From contig BBFE01000007.1 in assembly GCA_001313085.1 (NCBI GenBank), positions 46,974 through 110,973 of the forward strand: a DNA stretch of 64,000 nucleotides, read 5' to 3'. Positions 1 to 9,137 of this stretch are shown here, piece after piece. This stretch comes from Paenibacillus sp. JCM 18996. Lineage in GTDB: Bacteria; Bacillota; Bacilli; Paenibacillales; NBRC-103111. Both the position numbers and the translations under genes were made by a program. Under the pieces are notes generated by a model. It worked only from the letters and a program-made list of their open reading frames with translations, did not search any database and was not told the origin of the DNA. Positions within the stretch are counted from its first letter, which is position 1, and every line of letters starts with the position of its first letter.

Positions 1-226
1 CTTGCCGCGCTCTATCGCTCCATGCAGACAGTGCTGAACGAAGCGATACGGTACGGAGTACATAGAACGGCCGCTTGCTTTGGATGACGACCTCACGGGT
101 AATTATAATGACCGCTGCAATGTATACGATAATGAAGGAAAGCCCTGCCCAAGGTGCGGTCATACGGTAGAGCTGCACGAGCTGAATTCGCGCAAATGCT
201 TTTACTGCCCTAACTGCCAGCGTTAA
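1..226 (+). CDS. Fpg/Nei family DNA glycosylase, C-terminal fragment
   Basis: This is the 3' end of a base-excision-repair glycosylase whose start lies left of the window. The last 40 codons hold a four-cysteine zinc finger (CPRC followed by CFYCPNC), the DNA-binding module at the C-terminus of Fpg/MutM and Nei proteins. The preceding residues (LYRSMQTVLNEAIRYG) fit the helix before that finger. The frame changes near 55-62, so the fragment is not one continuous reading frame. The endonuclease IV gene begins 12 bases downstream, a sensible partner because it acts on abasic sites left by glycosylases. Whether it is MutM or an endonuclease VIII-like member cannot be told from the C-terminus. 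Confidence 0.7.
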
Positions 227-238
227 AGATGATGTCTC

Positions 239-1074
239 ATGTTTATAGGCAGCCATGTCAGCATAAGAAAAGGATTTTTGGGCGCCGCCAGAACGGCCGC
301 TGCAATCGGCGGTACGGCTTTTCAATATTTTCCGAAGAACCCCAGAAGCCTGTCGGTCAAGGAGTTTGATCACGCGGATGCGGAAGCTTGCGCGGCATTT
401 TGCCGCAGGGAAGGGATAATATCCATCGCCCATGCCCCTTATCCCGCCAATTTGGCCGCCGAAGATCCGCATATGCAAGAGGTTACGGTGCAGTCGCTGC
501 TGAACGATCTGGAGATCGTGGAAGCGTGCGGTTCCATTGGTCTGGTCGTCCATTTCGGGAAATACAAAGGAAAAGACCCGTTACAAGGGTACAAAAAATA
601 TTATACAATTACTGAACCGGGTCACAGCGGAATGGCATGGGAACGCGCTGGTGCTTATAGAAAACCAGGCGGGTGAAGGCACCAATATGGGAAAGACGCT
701 GGAAGAACTGGTGCAAATCCGCAATCTGGCCGACCATAATGAAAGAATCGGCTTTTGCCTGGACAGCTGCCATACGTTCGCAAGCGGGCTGTGGAATGGC
801 TCGAATTGGGCGCAAATTGAAGCCAGAGGAGAGGAGCTAGGTTTTTTTTGAGCATCTGAAAGCGCTGCACCTGAACGATTCGGTGTATCCTTCCGGTTCC
901 GCCCGCGACCGTCATGCAACCATTGGCAGAGGGCAGATCGGGGAAGCGGCGATGAAAGATTTGCTGAGTTCCCCGCATGTGGCGCGCATACCGGTCGTGC
1001 TGGAGACCCCGGATTCCGATTCTCACGGGGAGGAAATCGCTTATGTACGCGTTCTGGCCGGCTTAAGCAAATAA
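239..1074 (+). CDS. nfo: Deoxyribonuclease IV (endonuclease IV)
   Basis: An AP endonuclease of the TIM-barrel, metal-dependent endonuclease IV family, cleaving 5' of abasic sites in base-excision repair. The start is MFIGSHVSI, matching the family N-terminus. Family blocks follow in order: IAHAPYPANLA, VVHFGKYKG, LIENQAGEGTNMG, FCLDSCHTFASG, LNDSV, and a C-terminal VLETPD, which carry the expected metal-ligand His, Glu and Asp residues. The total of about 277 residues is the usual length. The frame breaks twice, at an A6 run (593-598) and a T8 run (842-849); removing one base from each restores the family sequence. It follows the glycosylase fragment closely and is probably co-transcribed with it. 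Confidence 0.9.
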
Positions 1075-1099
1075 TCGCGTTGGAGGGTGGGGGAGAAGA

Positions 1100-1867
1100 A
1101 TGATTCGGTTATCGGATGTCCATTTTATAAGGGAACGGCGTCATATTCTTAAGGATGTCAATCTACATATCCGGCAGGGGGAAAACTGGGTAATTCTGGG
1201 CCGAAACGGCTGCGGAAAAAACTACAATGCTGGAGTTGATGAACGCTTATCAGTTTCCAAGCTCGGGGACTGTCCATGTGTTGGGCCATCAATATGGTCA
1301 GGTAGAGGTTAGGGAAATGCGCAAATCCATTGGCTACATAAGCCAATCGCTGGTAGAGAAACTTGCGCTGCGCGACCCCGTCTGGGAAATCGTGGCGGGC
1401 GGCCAATTCGGAAACCTCCGGTTTTATGAGAACATCACGGACGAAGTGAAGCAAAAAGCGGTGGATTGGCTCGATCGCGTCCAGCTCAAGCATACTGCAG
1501 AACAGCCTATGGGCGTTTTATCGCAGGGTGAACGTAAAAAAGGTGCTGTTAGCCCGGGCTTTACTGGCCGAGCCCTCGATTCTGATCATGGATGAGCCGT
1601 GCTCCGGATTGGATTTGTATGAAAGAGAACGGCTGCTGCAAACGATCAGCGCCCTTTACACCAGCAATGTGACTATTGTTTACGTAACTCATCATATTGA
1701 GGAAATTATGCCATTGTTCACTCATGCTGCTCTTGTGGAGGAAGGACAGATTATCGCGGCAGGCCCCAAAAAAAGAAGTGCTGACCGCCCAAAATATAGA
1801 AAGGGCTTATCAGGTTCCCGTGTCTTTGGAGTGGACGAACGATAGGCCTTGGATAAAGGTGCTGTAA
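1100..1867 (+). CDS. ABC transporter ATP-binding protein, YlmA-like
   Basis: A single ABC nucleotide-binding domain of about 255 residues without membrane segments. Walker A reads GRNGCGK followed by TT after correction, the signature is LSQGERKK, Walker B is ILIMDEPCSGLDL, and the switch histidine is in YVTHHIEE. The gene is split at A6 (1216-1221), A6 (1536-1541) and A7 (about 1768-1774); dropping one A at each site joins the pieces. It resembles the B. subtilis YlmA and ModF/PhrA-like group. No permease gene is adjacent, so the substrate is unknown. It ends three bases before the methyltransferase start, suggesting translational coupling. Confidence 0.8.
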
Positions 1868-1870
1868 TCG

Positions 1871-2923
1871 ATGGAACTATCTTTACTGACGGCTTCCGGC
1901 TCACGCTTCATCGGAACGTCGAATCACGGCTTTGGGCAGTATGCCCAGGAAGAGGTCCGCAGGTTGATTCCGGATGCCAAATTTCACGCAATCGTACCGA
2001 CAGAGGTCGTTCTGATCGAAACATCGAGTGACGCGCGGACGGTTATCGACAGGATAAAAAAACAATAAACCGATGTTTCTCAGGCACCTCCAGCCGGCCA
2101 ATTTAGCTGTCGAGGCTGAAGGCGGCGAGCAAGATTTGCAGCGTTTAAGGGAGCTGCTGGCAGGGCGGATTGACCTCCCGGAGGACAGTAAAGTGGCGGT
2201 GCAGGCCCGTAAGCAGGAGGGACTTGATCTAGTTTACCCTTTACTTGCGGTTAAAGAAGCAGCGGACCAGGTGCTCGCATCCGAATATAAAGCGGAAACC
2301 GTAGTACGGGATGCGGACTACATTTTGTCCATTTACATTACCGGCAAAGCGATATATGTCGGGCTTTCCTCACCGGAAGACAATCTGTCCGACTGGTCCG
2401 GCGGCGCAATCCGGTTCCAGAGGGAAGACGGGCAAGTGTCCAGGGCCAAATTCAAGCTGCTTGAGGCCGAGCATGTGTTTGGAGTAGATTTTTCCGCGTT
2501 CCGACATGCATTGGATATCGGCGCGGCTCCCGGCGGCTGGACGTCTTTGCTTCTGGAAAGGGGACTTAAAGTGACCGCCGTGGATCCGGCTCATCTGCAT
2601 CCAGGCCTGCTTGACCACCCGTCTCTCACCTTTCTGCAGAAAAACGCCGACGAGGTGAAATTTGCCGCCGAGACGTTCGATCTGCTCGTATGTGATATGA
2701 GCTGGAGCCCGAGGCAGATGGGCAGGCTGATTGCCAACCTGCTGTATGCTCTGCGCAGCGGAGGGACAGCCATTATTACAGTGAAGCTGATGCACAAAAA
2801 AAAGCCGTTCCAGACGGTGAGAGAGCTCACGGAGCGTTTTGCGGACAGCTTGACGCTGTGCGGCGCCAGGCAGCTTTTTTTCATAACAGGGAAGAGCTGA
2901 CTCTTTACTTGGTCAAAGGCTAG
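1871..2923 (+). CDS. RlmM-like SAM-dependent RNA ribose methyltransferase
   Basis: A two-part protein: an N-terminal region with a THUMP-like fold followed by an FtsJ/RrmJ-type methyltransferase domain. The SAM-binding motif is DIGAAPGGWTS, the catalytic Asp lies in CDMSWSP, and a Lys in TVKLMHKKK matches the K-D-K-E ribose 2'-O-methyltransferase arrangement. The best-known relative is the 23S rRNA C2498 enzyme RlmM; the RNA target here is inferred. Frame breaks at an A7 run near 2056 and a T7 run near 2875. After the second correction the protein ends LYLVKG at 2923. Length about 350 residues. Confidence 0.75.
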
Positions 2924-2926
2924 GAC

Positions 2927-3052
2927 GGCGCTGTGGAAAGAGAATCAAGCTCACCTTGGGGGCAAGCACGGCGTTGTGCAGAGAGAAACAAGCTTATCTG
3001 GGGGCAAAGGCGATGCTATGTAAAGAGAAACAAGCTCTTCCTGCGAGCATGG
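2927..3052. repeat. Three imperfect tandem copies of a ~42-bp unit
   Basis: Three consecutive copies begin near 2927, 2970 and 3009. Each contains a GAGAA(A/T)CAAGCT core preceded by G(C/T)TGTG-like bases and followed by a GGGGCAA-like tail in the first two copies. The third copy carries about three extra bases near its start. They sit between the methyltransferase stop and the hairpin at 3113. No reading frame is evident, and function is unknown. Confidence 0.75.
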
Positions 3053-3112
3053 TGAGCTGGTTGTTATTTTGCGGTAGGCAGGAAATCATGTAATGCTCTT
3101 TATGGATAATGG

Positions 3113-3167
3113 GGCCCCCAAAAGTGTTGGAGCAGTTTTGCAATGGGCTGCTTCACTTTTGGGGGCC
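3113..3167. terminator. Long perfect hairpin between convergent genes
   Basis: A 14-bp perfect stem (GGCCCCCAAAAGTG at 3113-3126 pairs with 3154-3167), with an inner AGCAG/CTGCT pairing in the loop. It lies between the + methyltransferase and the - DUF1292 gene and probably stops transcription from both sides, although there is no long T tract. Confidence 0.75.
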
Positions 3168-3173
3168 TTGGTA

Positions 3174-3431
3174 TTAATCTTCCGCAGGAGCGGCTTCAAC
3201 GGCAATTTGATAGGCATTCAGGATCGACTCGGCTTCCTCGGGATCTTTTATGCCCACAAGGTACTGGTCCTCCTCATCGCCTTCGACCCGCATCAGCACG
3301 AGGTCTTCTTCCCTTTTCAGCAGTGCGTAGGTGTGCTCTTCCATATCGAACAGCGCCTCTACGTTGTACTCATGTTGATGTCCGGCCTCGTCCTCTACAA
3401 TGACCTGGTCCCTTGCTTCATCTTCAGCCAT
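3174..3431 (-). CDS. DUF1292 family protein (YrzB-like)
   Basis: An acidic protein of 85 residues, rich in Glu and Asp, matching the DUF1292 family of Firmicutes. The start MAEDEARDQ is chosen over an upstream in-frame ATG because an AAGGAGG ribosome site lies just before 3431. Blocks such as VEDEAGHQHEYNVEALF and LVGIKDPEEAE fit the family. The molecular function is unknown. In B. subtilis the relative YrzB sits near yrrK and yrzL; here it stands alone and converges on the methyltransferase. Reading frame intact. Confidence 0.8.
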   Translation of the reverse strand: MAEDEARDQVIVEDEAGHQHEYNVEALFDMEEHTYALLKREEDLVLMRVEGDEEDQYLVGIKDPEEAESILNAYQIAVEAAPAED

Positions 3432-3562
3432 GCCGCTAAGCCTCCTTAAAATTCGAGTGAACAAGTATATTATTCCCCATTACCTGCAAAAAAAGCGGCG
3501 GGAAAAAAATATTTTCTGCAAAAGGTGCTCCACGCGCTTCGCTTTTTTTGTATGATAAAGCT

Positions 3563-4862
3563 ATGAATAAATTTAATCGTGCAAAATCCGCTGTCGGCCT
3601 ATCGGTTATGCTGCTGCTGTGCGTTATTTTTTATGGGTTTGATTCTTATCATCCTGTGCCGGACAAGCCGGGGGAGAACACAACCCCAACCATTGCCCCG
3701 TCCATTTTGCAAAAGGAGGAGCAGCTTCATCAGCCGGAGGGGGCAGAGACAGCCACGCAGACGGTAGATACAGTGAGACGAAACGGTGTGCAGGCCAAGG
3801 AGGACTCTGTGCAATCAACCGAGTTTCAAGCAATGGAGGAGCCTGCACAGCTAACGTCTTCACAGCTCCAAAAAAGATCCGCAGCCGGCCCGTCTCTCTT
3901 CCGCAAAGCCATACAGCTGCATGAATTCTAACGCATCCGTAGATGAGCATATTGCTTATGTCAATGTTTCCGTGGCCACGCTATGGAAACAACCGCAGAT
4001 GCAGCGTAAAGTGGACATTCTTTCCATGGAGCAGCCTGTCCGTGTATTGGAGTGGACCCGCAAAATGAGCATCCCGGACAAACTGTGGCTCGTAGGAAAG
4101 ACGGAGACGCAGGCTTTGCTGGGTCAGGCTGTCTATACTTTGGAGGAGCGGGGGGAGTGGACGAAGGCTGCTGTGATCAATCAGTCGACACCTCTTCTAT
4201 CACAGGGCTATCCTGGCTGGCTTCCTTCGCAGCAGCTAACGAAAAAAAGCCGGCGTGGAATCCGGCGGTGCATGTCCCAAGGTGGTGGTACAGGCTAAAA
4301 CAGCGTGGCTGTACAACGATCCAAGCTTAACGGAACGGTACCGTCAAATCAGTTTTAACACCGTTCTGCCGCTGGCGGCAGAAGACGGGGACATATTGAC
4401 CGTTGCGACACCGGCGGACGGGTTCAAATGGATCGACAAGAAGGATGTCTTGATCCGCGGCGGCGAGGCCGGAAAGGCTGTGACGGGACAAGAGGTTTCC
4501 GAGCTCGCCCGGCAGTTTTTTTTGGGCTTGCCCTACCTATGGGCCGGCACCTCGGGATTTGGCTTTGACTGCTCCGGATTTACTTATTCCCTGTATGCTT
4601 TTATGGGATTTCCATTCCAAGAGACGCCAAAGACCAGGCAAAGTTCGGCCAAAAAAAAGTCGACCCATCTCGGCTTAGTCCAGGAGATTTGTTATTTTAC
4701 GCACGCGAGGAAGGAAAAGGGGCTGTTCACCATGTCGCCATGTATATCGGAAACGGCCAAATGATCCATTCGCCCAAAACCGAACGCTCGGTGGAGATGA
4801 TTTCCATGAATACGCCTGAATATGCCGTTGAATATGCCGTTGCCAGAAGGGTGATACCCTAG
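3563..4862 (+). CDS. Exported NlpC/P60 (C40) peptidoglycan hydrolase
   Basis: A secreted or membrane-anchored cell-wall endopeptidase of about 430 residues. One N-terminal hydrophobic segment (LSVMLLLCVIFYGF) is followed by a low-complexity Glu/Gln/Thr linker and then two SH3-like stretches (YVNVSVATLWKQP and VVVQAKTAWLYND). The catalytic domain is at the end: WAGTSGFGFDCSGF holds the nucleophile Cys, and HHVAMYIGNGQMIHSP the catalytic His. Frame breaks at A6 near 3870, at A7 near 4245, and near 4612, where a missing base hides the IPRDAKDQA block. The ATG at 3563 is a little downstream of a TATGAT box, and its ribosome site is weak. Confidence 0.85.
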
Positions 4863-4946
4863 GGCCATACAAAAAAAATAGTAGATAAAATAGCCCTTTC
4901 CCGCTATAATCAGAGTGCATTTTTTATTTACAAAGGAGAGGATGCA

Positions 4947-6554
4947 GTGAAAAGTGTAAAGCCGGGTGAAGTGCTGGCTGGCCGTTACAAGATAGTGAAA
5001 ACGATTGGAGAAGGAGGGATGGGTAGTGTATTTTTTAGCGGAGGATGTGAAGTTGGCCGGCAAGGAGTGGGCGGTAAAGGAGATTCCACAGCGCCCCGAG
5101 GATGTTCCCCATTTTCTGGAGGAAGCCCAAATGCTGGCCCGCTTAAACCATCCGCAGCTGCCCCGGATCGTAGATTATTATGTGGTGGAACCGGACAACG
5201 TGTGCTTCGTGGTGATGGATTATATCGAGGGGCAGACGCTGCAGGCGTGGTTCGCGAATAGGCAGAAGAAGGCCGACGCTGCGTCAGTCCTGTCTTTTGC
5301 CGTGCAGTTATGCGATATTTTACATTATTTGCATTCGATTGAGCCTGAGCCTGTCATATACAGGGATTTGAAGCCTTCCAACGTGATTATCGGACAGGAC
5401 GGCCGCATCAAACTGGTTGATTTCGGGACGGCCCGCAGCTATAAGGCAGGTCAGAACTCTGACACTGTGCCGTTAGGGACGATAGGATTCGCTTCACCGG
5501 AACAACTGCACGGATTTCAGACGGATGCCCGCTCGGATTTATACAGTTTGGGCGCTTTTATGTACCATTTGCTGAGCGGCGGCGGATATTATTCGGTGTC
5601 GCGCATATCTTTGGGAAAAAATAAATACGGCCCTGCCCATAAAGCTGATTGACCTTGTAATGAGCCTGCTTGCGGAGGACCCGCGCTCCCGCCCCGGAGG
5701 GGCCTTTGAAGTAAAAGAACATCTTGAGGAGCTGCTTGGATCAGTACGGAGCAAATCTGTGAAGAGCTGCAAAAAAAATCTTTCGATGGATCCCAAAGTT
5801 ATCGTAGTGGGAAGCCTCTACCCTGGCGCCGGGGCAAGTTTCACCGCCGTATCGCTGGCCAGAATGCTGAACCGTTGGGGCATCTCTCATGCTGTCATGG
5901 AGCATCCTGCCGTTGAACCGGAGCTGTATACTTTGCTTTTCGGAGACCGCCATGCGCCAAAAGACTATCTTTCCCGCGGCGGGAGCACCGTCTGGACTGA
6001 CGGGTTTACGCAGTGGCTTGCTCTGCCTCCGGACGGCGTTATAAAAGAATGCGAGCAGCCCGCCCCAAGCATTCTTTATTGGCTGAACAGCGCTAAAAAA
6101 AAGCCCATCCGCATTGTGGACATCGGCTTCAAGTGGGAACAGGAATCAGTAAAAGAATTGTGTGACGCGGCGGATCTGCTGCTGATTGTTGCGGAGGATT
6201 GCTCCGTAAAAAAATCAACAGGCCATCGTCAGCGGCTGTTCTGCAGCGCATGGAGAAGTATTCTGAAAGCGGACAAAAAAAGTCCAGCTTGTCGTTAACC
6301 GTGCCGTCTCTCCAGCAGGAACAAAAGAGTGGCTGGAGCATTTTGCCGGCTGGAAGGTGCTTTCGCTGCCCGCCATAGCCGCTGAGGAAGTGGCTTCAGC
6401 CGTATGGAAGGGGCGCTGCGTGCAGGACAACCCGAAATATTTGGAGGAAGCTTCACGAGGTTTTTTCCGGTTTATGGAAGGAAGTTTTCACGGAAGGAAT
6501 CCCGAATGCCAAATCAAAGGGAAAAAAATTTTATTTAAGGTATTTTCCACTTAG
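4947..6554 (+). CDS. Ser/Thr protein kinase joined to a degenerate MinD/CpaE-like domain
   Basis: A cytosolic Hanks-type kinase of about 275 residues, then a P-loop-like domain of about 255. Kinase motifs: GEGGMGSV, the ATP lysine in WAVKEI, the Glu in FLEEAQMLARL, a YRDLKPSN catalytic loop (Tyr replacing the usual His), DFGTAR and ASPEQ. There is no membrane or PASTA segment. The second part starts VIVVGSLYPGAGAS, like a MinD/TadZ P-loop but lacking the GK[ST] lysine, so ATP hydrolysis is doubtful. GTG start with AAAGGAGAGG. Breaks: T6 near 5023, A6 near 5618, A7 near 6209 and A7 near 6278. The two parts are in one frame across an A8 run at 5771; a one-base error there would instead split them into two genes. 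It precedes the Tad operon. Confidence 0.8.
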
Positions 6555-6557
6555 GTA

Positions 6558-6587
6558 TTGCTAAATGATTCCAACAAGAGTTATAAT
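6558..6587 (+). promoter_or_regulatory. Promoter before the Tad pilus operon
   Basis: A sigma-A-type promoter: -35 TTGCTA (6558-6563), an 18-bp spacer and a perfect -10 TATAAT (6582-6587). Transcription would begin near 6595, just ahead of the short structured leader and the pilus genes. Confidence 0.7.
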
Positions 6588-6612
6588 AGCATCAAAATTA
6601 ATTTATCTGCAA

Positions 6613-6658
6613 AGCGGAAGCACCGCTAATGCCTACGGGCGTTAGGGTGCTTTTTTTT
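6613..6658 (+). promoter_or_regulatory. Attenuator-like leader with intrinsic terminator
   Basis: A strong terminator stem (GCACC 6620-6624 with 6646-6650, and CTAATGCC 6626-6633 with 6638-6645, TACG loop) is followed by T8 at 6651-6658. A competing small hairpin (AGCGG 6613-6617 with CCGCT 6623-6627) uses the terminator's 5' arm. The leader begins about 20 bases after a promoter and lies directly before the pilus operon's first ribosome site. This suggests conditional read-through; it could also simply terminate the kinase gene. Confidence 0.6.
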
Positions 6659-6676
6659 CGTTGTCAGGAGGTGGTT

Positions 6677-6771
6677 ATGATGGAGAGGAAGCACAAAATA
6701 CGAGTGGCTGCGGCGATTGCCGCGATTGCTGTGTGCTAACCGCGAGCGGCCTCGTACAAATGTGGGGTTAA
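6677..6771 (+). CDS. Short hydrophobic peptide at the head of the Tad operon
   Basis: An ATG at 6677 sits behind an excellent AGGAGG site (6667-6672). As read, it encodes 20 residues (MMERKHKIRVAAAIAAIAVC) and stops at 6739. If a small indel in the GTGTG stretch at 6731-6735 is assumed, it continues as LTASGLVQMWG to 6771, about 31 residues: a basic N-terminus plus one hydrophobic helix. It could be a small membrane peptide of the pilus machinery, a leader peptide, or the remnant of a CpaB-type protein. I do not recognise a family. Confidence 0.4.
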
Positions 6772-6783
6772 GGGGAGAGGAAT

Positions 6784-7887
6784 GTGTCAACCAAGCAGAT
6801 TTGCATTATCGATCCGGACACGGATTATGTGGAATGGATTGCGGCTTATGCCAGAACAGCTACCGTCAATGGTGCCTGCAGCGTACGCTGTTTTACGGAA
6901 CCCGCTGCAGCCGCTAATGTCTTGAAGAACCGCAACGAAGAGAGGACAGTTTTATTGAACGAGAAGTGGAAGGAGTGGGGCGAGAACAATTTACAGGAAG
7001 ATTATTGGATCCTGACAGAGAGCGGCGGAGCGGCGGAGCCGTTTTATTTGTACAAATACCAGCCTTTGGATAAGCTGTTCTCTGCCATTGTGTCACGGTC
7101 TTTAGAAAGAAGAAACCGCCCATCTTCGGATAAACCGCGCTCCGTGAAGGTCATCTCCATTTACTCGGCCGTGGGACAATGCGGAAAGACGACAACGGCC
7201 TTGAATTTGGCAAGAGGGCTGGCTATGCAGGACAAACGGGTGTTTTACCTGAATCTCGAGCTGCTCGGTCCGACAGTAATCCCGAGTGCCGCACCGGAAA
7301 CGCAGCCGTTTGAAGAAGTTTTGTACTACATTCGGACCCAGCCGGCCGTCGTGCGCAATAAGCTTGAACAGGCTGTCATACGGGAACCTTCCTTGAGATT
7401 TGATTATTTGCCGCCTGCCGAGTCACTGTCGGAGCTTCAGGAAATGACGGCTTCAGACACCTCGTCGCTTATCAAGGCGATCTCTGAGTGCGGATACGAC
7501 AGCGTCATAGTCGACCTGGAGTCATCCGCCCATCCTAGAGCTTTGGGAGCTCTGTCTGAAAGCGACAGCGTATGGTGGATTGTCACGGATGAAGCTGCGT
7601 GTATTACAAAGACGAGGCTACTGCTTGACCGATGGAGAGGCCTGGACACGGAAGCTGCGGCGGTGCTTAATGCGGTATATTTTATCCAGAACAAGTGCCG
7701 GGGAAACGCATCCCATGGCCTGTCGGCATCCGGCCACAACCTAAGCGGTCAATTGCCGTACATCCCGCAATGGAAGGCGGCTTCTTCCTCAGAATCGCTG
7801 TTTCACTCCGAAGCGTTTAACCGTCAGCTCATGCATCTGGCTGCGTCCCTGGAAATTGCCCATAGGGGTGATGAAGTTGCCGAGTGA
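6784..7887 (+). CDS. TadZ/CpaE-like pilus localisation ATPase
   Basis: An intact protein of 367 residues. The N-terminal ~110 residues look like a receiver-type domain (ICIIDPDTDYVEW). A MinD/ParA-family ATPase follows, with a Walker A of SAVGQCGKTTTALNLA and the VIVDLESS aspartate. In Tad systems TadZ/CpaE places the secretion ATPase and pilus machine at the pole. The GTG start at 6784 lies behind GGGGAGAGG. Its end overlaps the TadA/CpaF start, indicating translational coupling. Unlike the kinase-linked domain upstream, its P-loop lysines are present, so this is probably the working ATPase of the pair. Confidence 0.85.
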   Translation: MSTKQICIIDPDTDYVEWIAAYARTATVNGACSVRCFTEPAAAANVLKNRNEERTVLLNEKWKEWGENNLQEDYWILTESGGAAEPFYLYKYQPLDKLFSAIVSRSLERRNRPSSDKPRSVKVISIYSAVGQCGKTTTALNLARGLAMQDKRVFYLNLELLGPTVIPSAAPETQPFEEVLYYIRTQPAVVRNKLEQAVIREPSLRFDYLPPAESLSELQEMTASDTSSLIKAISECGYDSVIVDLESSAHPRALGALSESDSVWWIVTDEAACITKTRLLLDRWRGLDTEAAAVLNAVYFIQNKCRGNASHGLSASGHNLSGQLPYIPQWKAASSSESLFHSEAFNRQLMHLAASLEIAHRGDEVAE

Positions 7888-9037
7888 GGCAGTGCCGCAC
7901 CATTTGAAAACGAGAATTTCTGAGCGTCTGGATCTATCCCATACCACTTCGGACGAGCAGCTTATAGAAACGATTGAGGAGGTGGTTTTCGAGCATTCCA
8001 GGGCATTTCCCTTGACGGCGAACAGGAAACAGCAATGGGTGCGCCAATTGTATAACAGCTTTCGGGGGCTTGACGTTCTTCAGCCTCTCATGGATGACCC
8101 CTCCATAACGGAGATTATGGTGAACGGCTGCGACCGGATTTTCATTGAGCAGGACGGCGAAGTGAAAGTTTGTGCCGAGACTTTTGAGAATCAGGAGAAG
8201 CTCGATAATATAATTCAGGCCATTGTTTCCAAAGTGAACCGGGTGGTGAATGAATCCTCGCCAATAGTAGATGCCAGATTAAAAGACGGTTCACGGGTGA
8301 ACGTTGTGCTGCCGCCGGTCGCTCTTAATGGTCCTACCTTAACTATCAGAAAATTTCCCGAGAAACCAATGTCTATGGATGATTTGATCGGTAAAGACGC
8401 AATTACCCCTGATGCAGCGGATTTTCTGAAAATGCTGGTAGCGGCCAAATATAACATTTTCATCGGGGGCGGGACTGGCTCGGGCAAAACCACTTTCCTG
8501 AATGTGCTCTCGAATTTTATACCGCAGGATGAAAGGATTATTACAATTGAAGATTCGGCTGAACTGCAGATCAGGAATGTGCCGAATCTGGTGTCTCTGG
8601 AAACGCGTAATGCGAACACGGAAGGCAAAGGAGAGATTACGATACGCCAGCTGATCCATTCTTCGCTTAGAATGAGGCCCAACCGGATCATTATCGGCGA
8701 GGTCCGGGGTGCCGAAGCGCTGGATATGCTGCAGGCGATGAATACCGGGCATGACGGCTCACTCAGCACAGGCCATGCCAATTCCACGGCGGATATGCTG
8801 AGCCGGCTGGAGACGATGGTGCTGAGCGGAGCGGCCCTGCCGGTGGAGGTGATCCGCAAGCAGATCAGCTCGGCTGTCGATATCATGGTGCATTTGTCCA
8901 GAATGCGCGACCGTACCAGGAAAGTGACGGAGATAAGCGAGATAGCCGGAATCGAAAACGGGGAAATTGTGCTGAATCCGTTATTCCGGTTCGAGGAAAG
9001 GGGGGCAGCTGCGGGAGGTAAAGTGATAGGGGCTTGA
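7871..9037 (+). CDS. Tad secretion ATPase TadA/CpaF
   Basis: An intact protein of 388 residues and the motor of the type IVc pilus, a hexameric cytosolic ATPase of the GspE/VirB11 superfamily. Visible motifs: Walker A GGTGSGKTT, the Asp box ITIEDSAEL, Walker B IIIGEVRGAEA and the His box GSLSTGHANS. I chose the ATG at 7871 because it follows ATAGGGGTG and overlaps the TadZ stop by 17 bases; an alternative TTG lies at 7856. This gene has no A or T run longer than four bases, which may explain why it alone is unbroken among the long pilus genes. Confidence 0.93.
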   Translation: MKLPSEAVPHHLKTRISERLDLSHTTSDEQLIETIEEVVFEHSRAFPLTANRKQQWVRQLYNSFRGLDVLQPLMDDPSITEIMVNGCDRIFIEQDGEVKVCAETFENQEKLDNIIQAIVSKVNRVVNESSPIVDARLKDGSRVNVVLPPVALNGPTLTIRKFPEKPMSMDDLIGKDAITPDAADFLKMLVAAKYNIFIGGGTGSGKTTFLNVLSNFIPQDERIITIEDSAELQIRNVPNLVSLETRNANTEGKGEITIRQLIHSSLRMRPNRIIIGEVRGAEALDMLQAMNTGHDGSLSTGHANSTADMLSRLETMVLSGAALPVEVIRKQISSAVDIMVHLSRMRDRTRKVTEISEIAGIENGEIVLNPLFRFEERGAAAGGKVIGA

Positions 9038-9137
9038 TAGCTACAGGCAGTAAACTGAACCATACATGGAAGTTAAGAATGGCTGGACTCTCTGAGCAGC
9101 CCTTGTGGAATTCTACTCACCGGAAGGAGGGGGGAAG

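Noticed and set aside
2927..3052. CRISPR array
   Set aside because: The units are contiguous without spacers, only three copies, and no cas genes are present.
3093..3449. 118-codon plus-strand frame opposite the DUF1292 gene
   Set aside because: It runs through the terminator hairpin and is antisense to a clear family member with a ribosome site.
6600..6660. Possible c-di-GMP riboswitch before the pilus operon
   Set aside because: It has a GCAAAGC-like stretch, but the first aptamer helix and the tetraloop-receptor elements are missing. Kept as an unassigned attenuator.
8215..9063. 282-codon open frame on the minus strand opposite cpaF
   Set aside because: It is the complement of an intact, motif-complete ATPase gene, has no family motif and no ribosome site.
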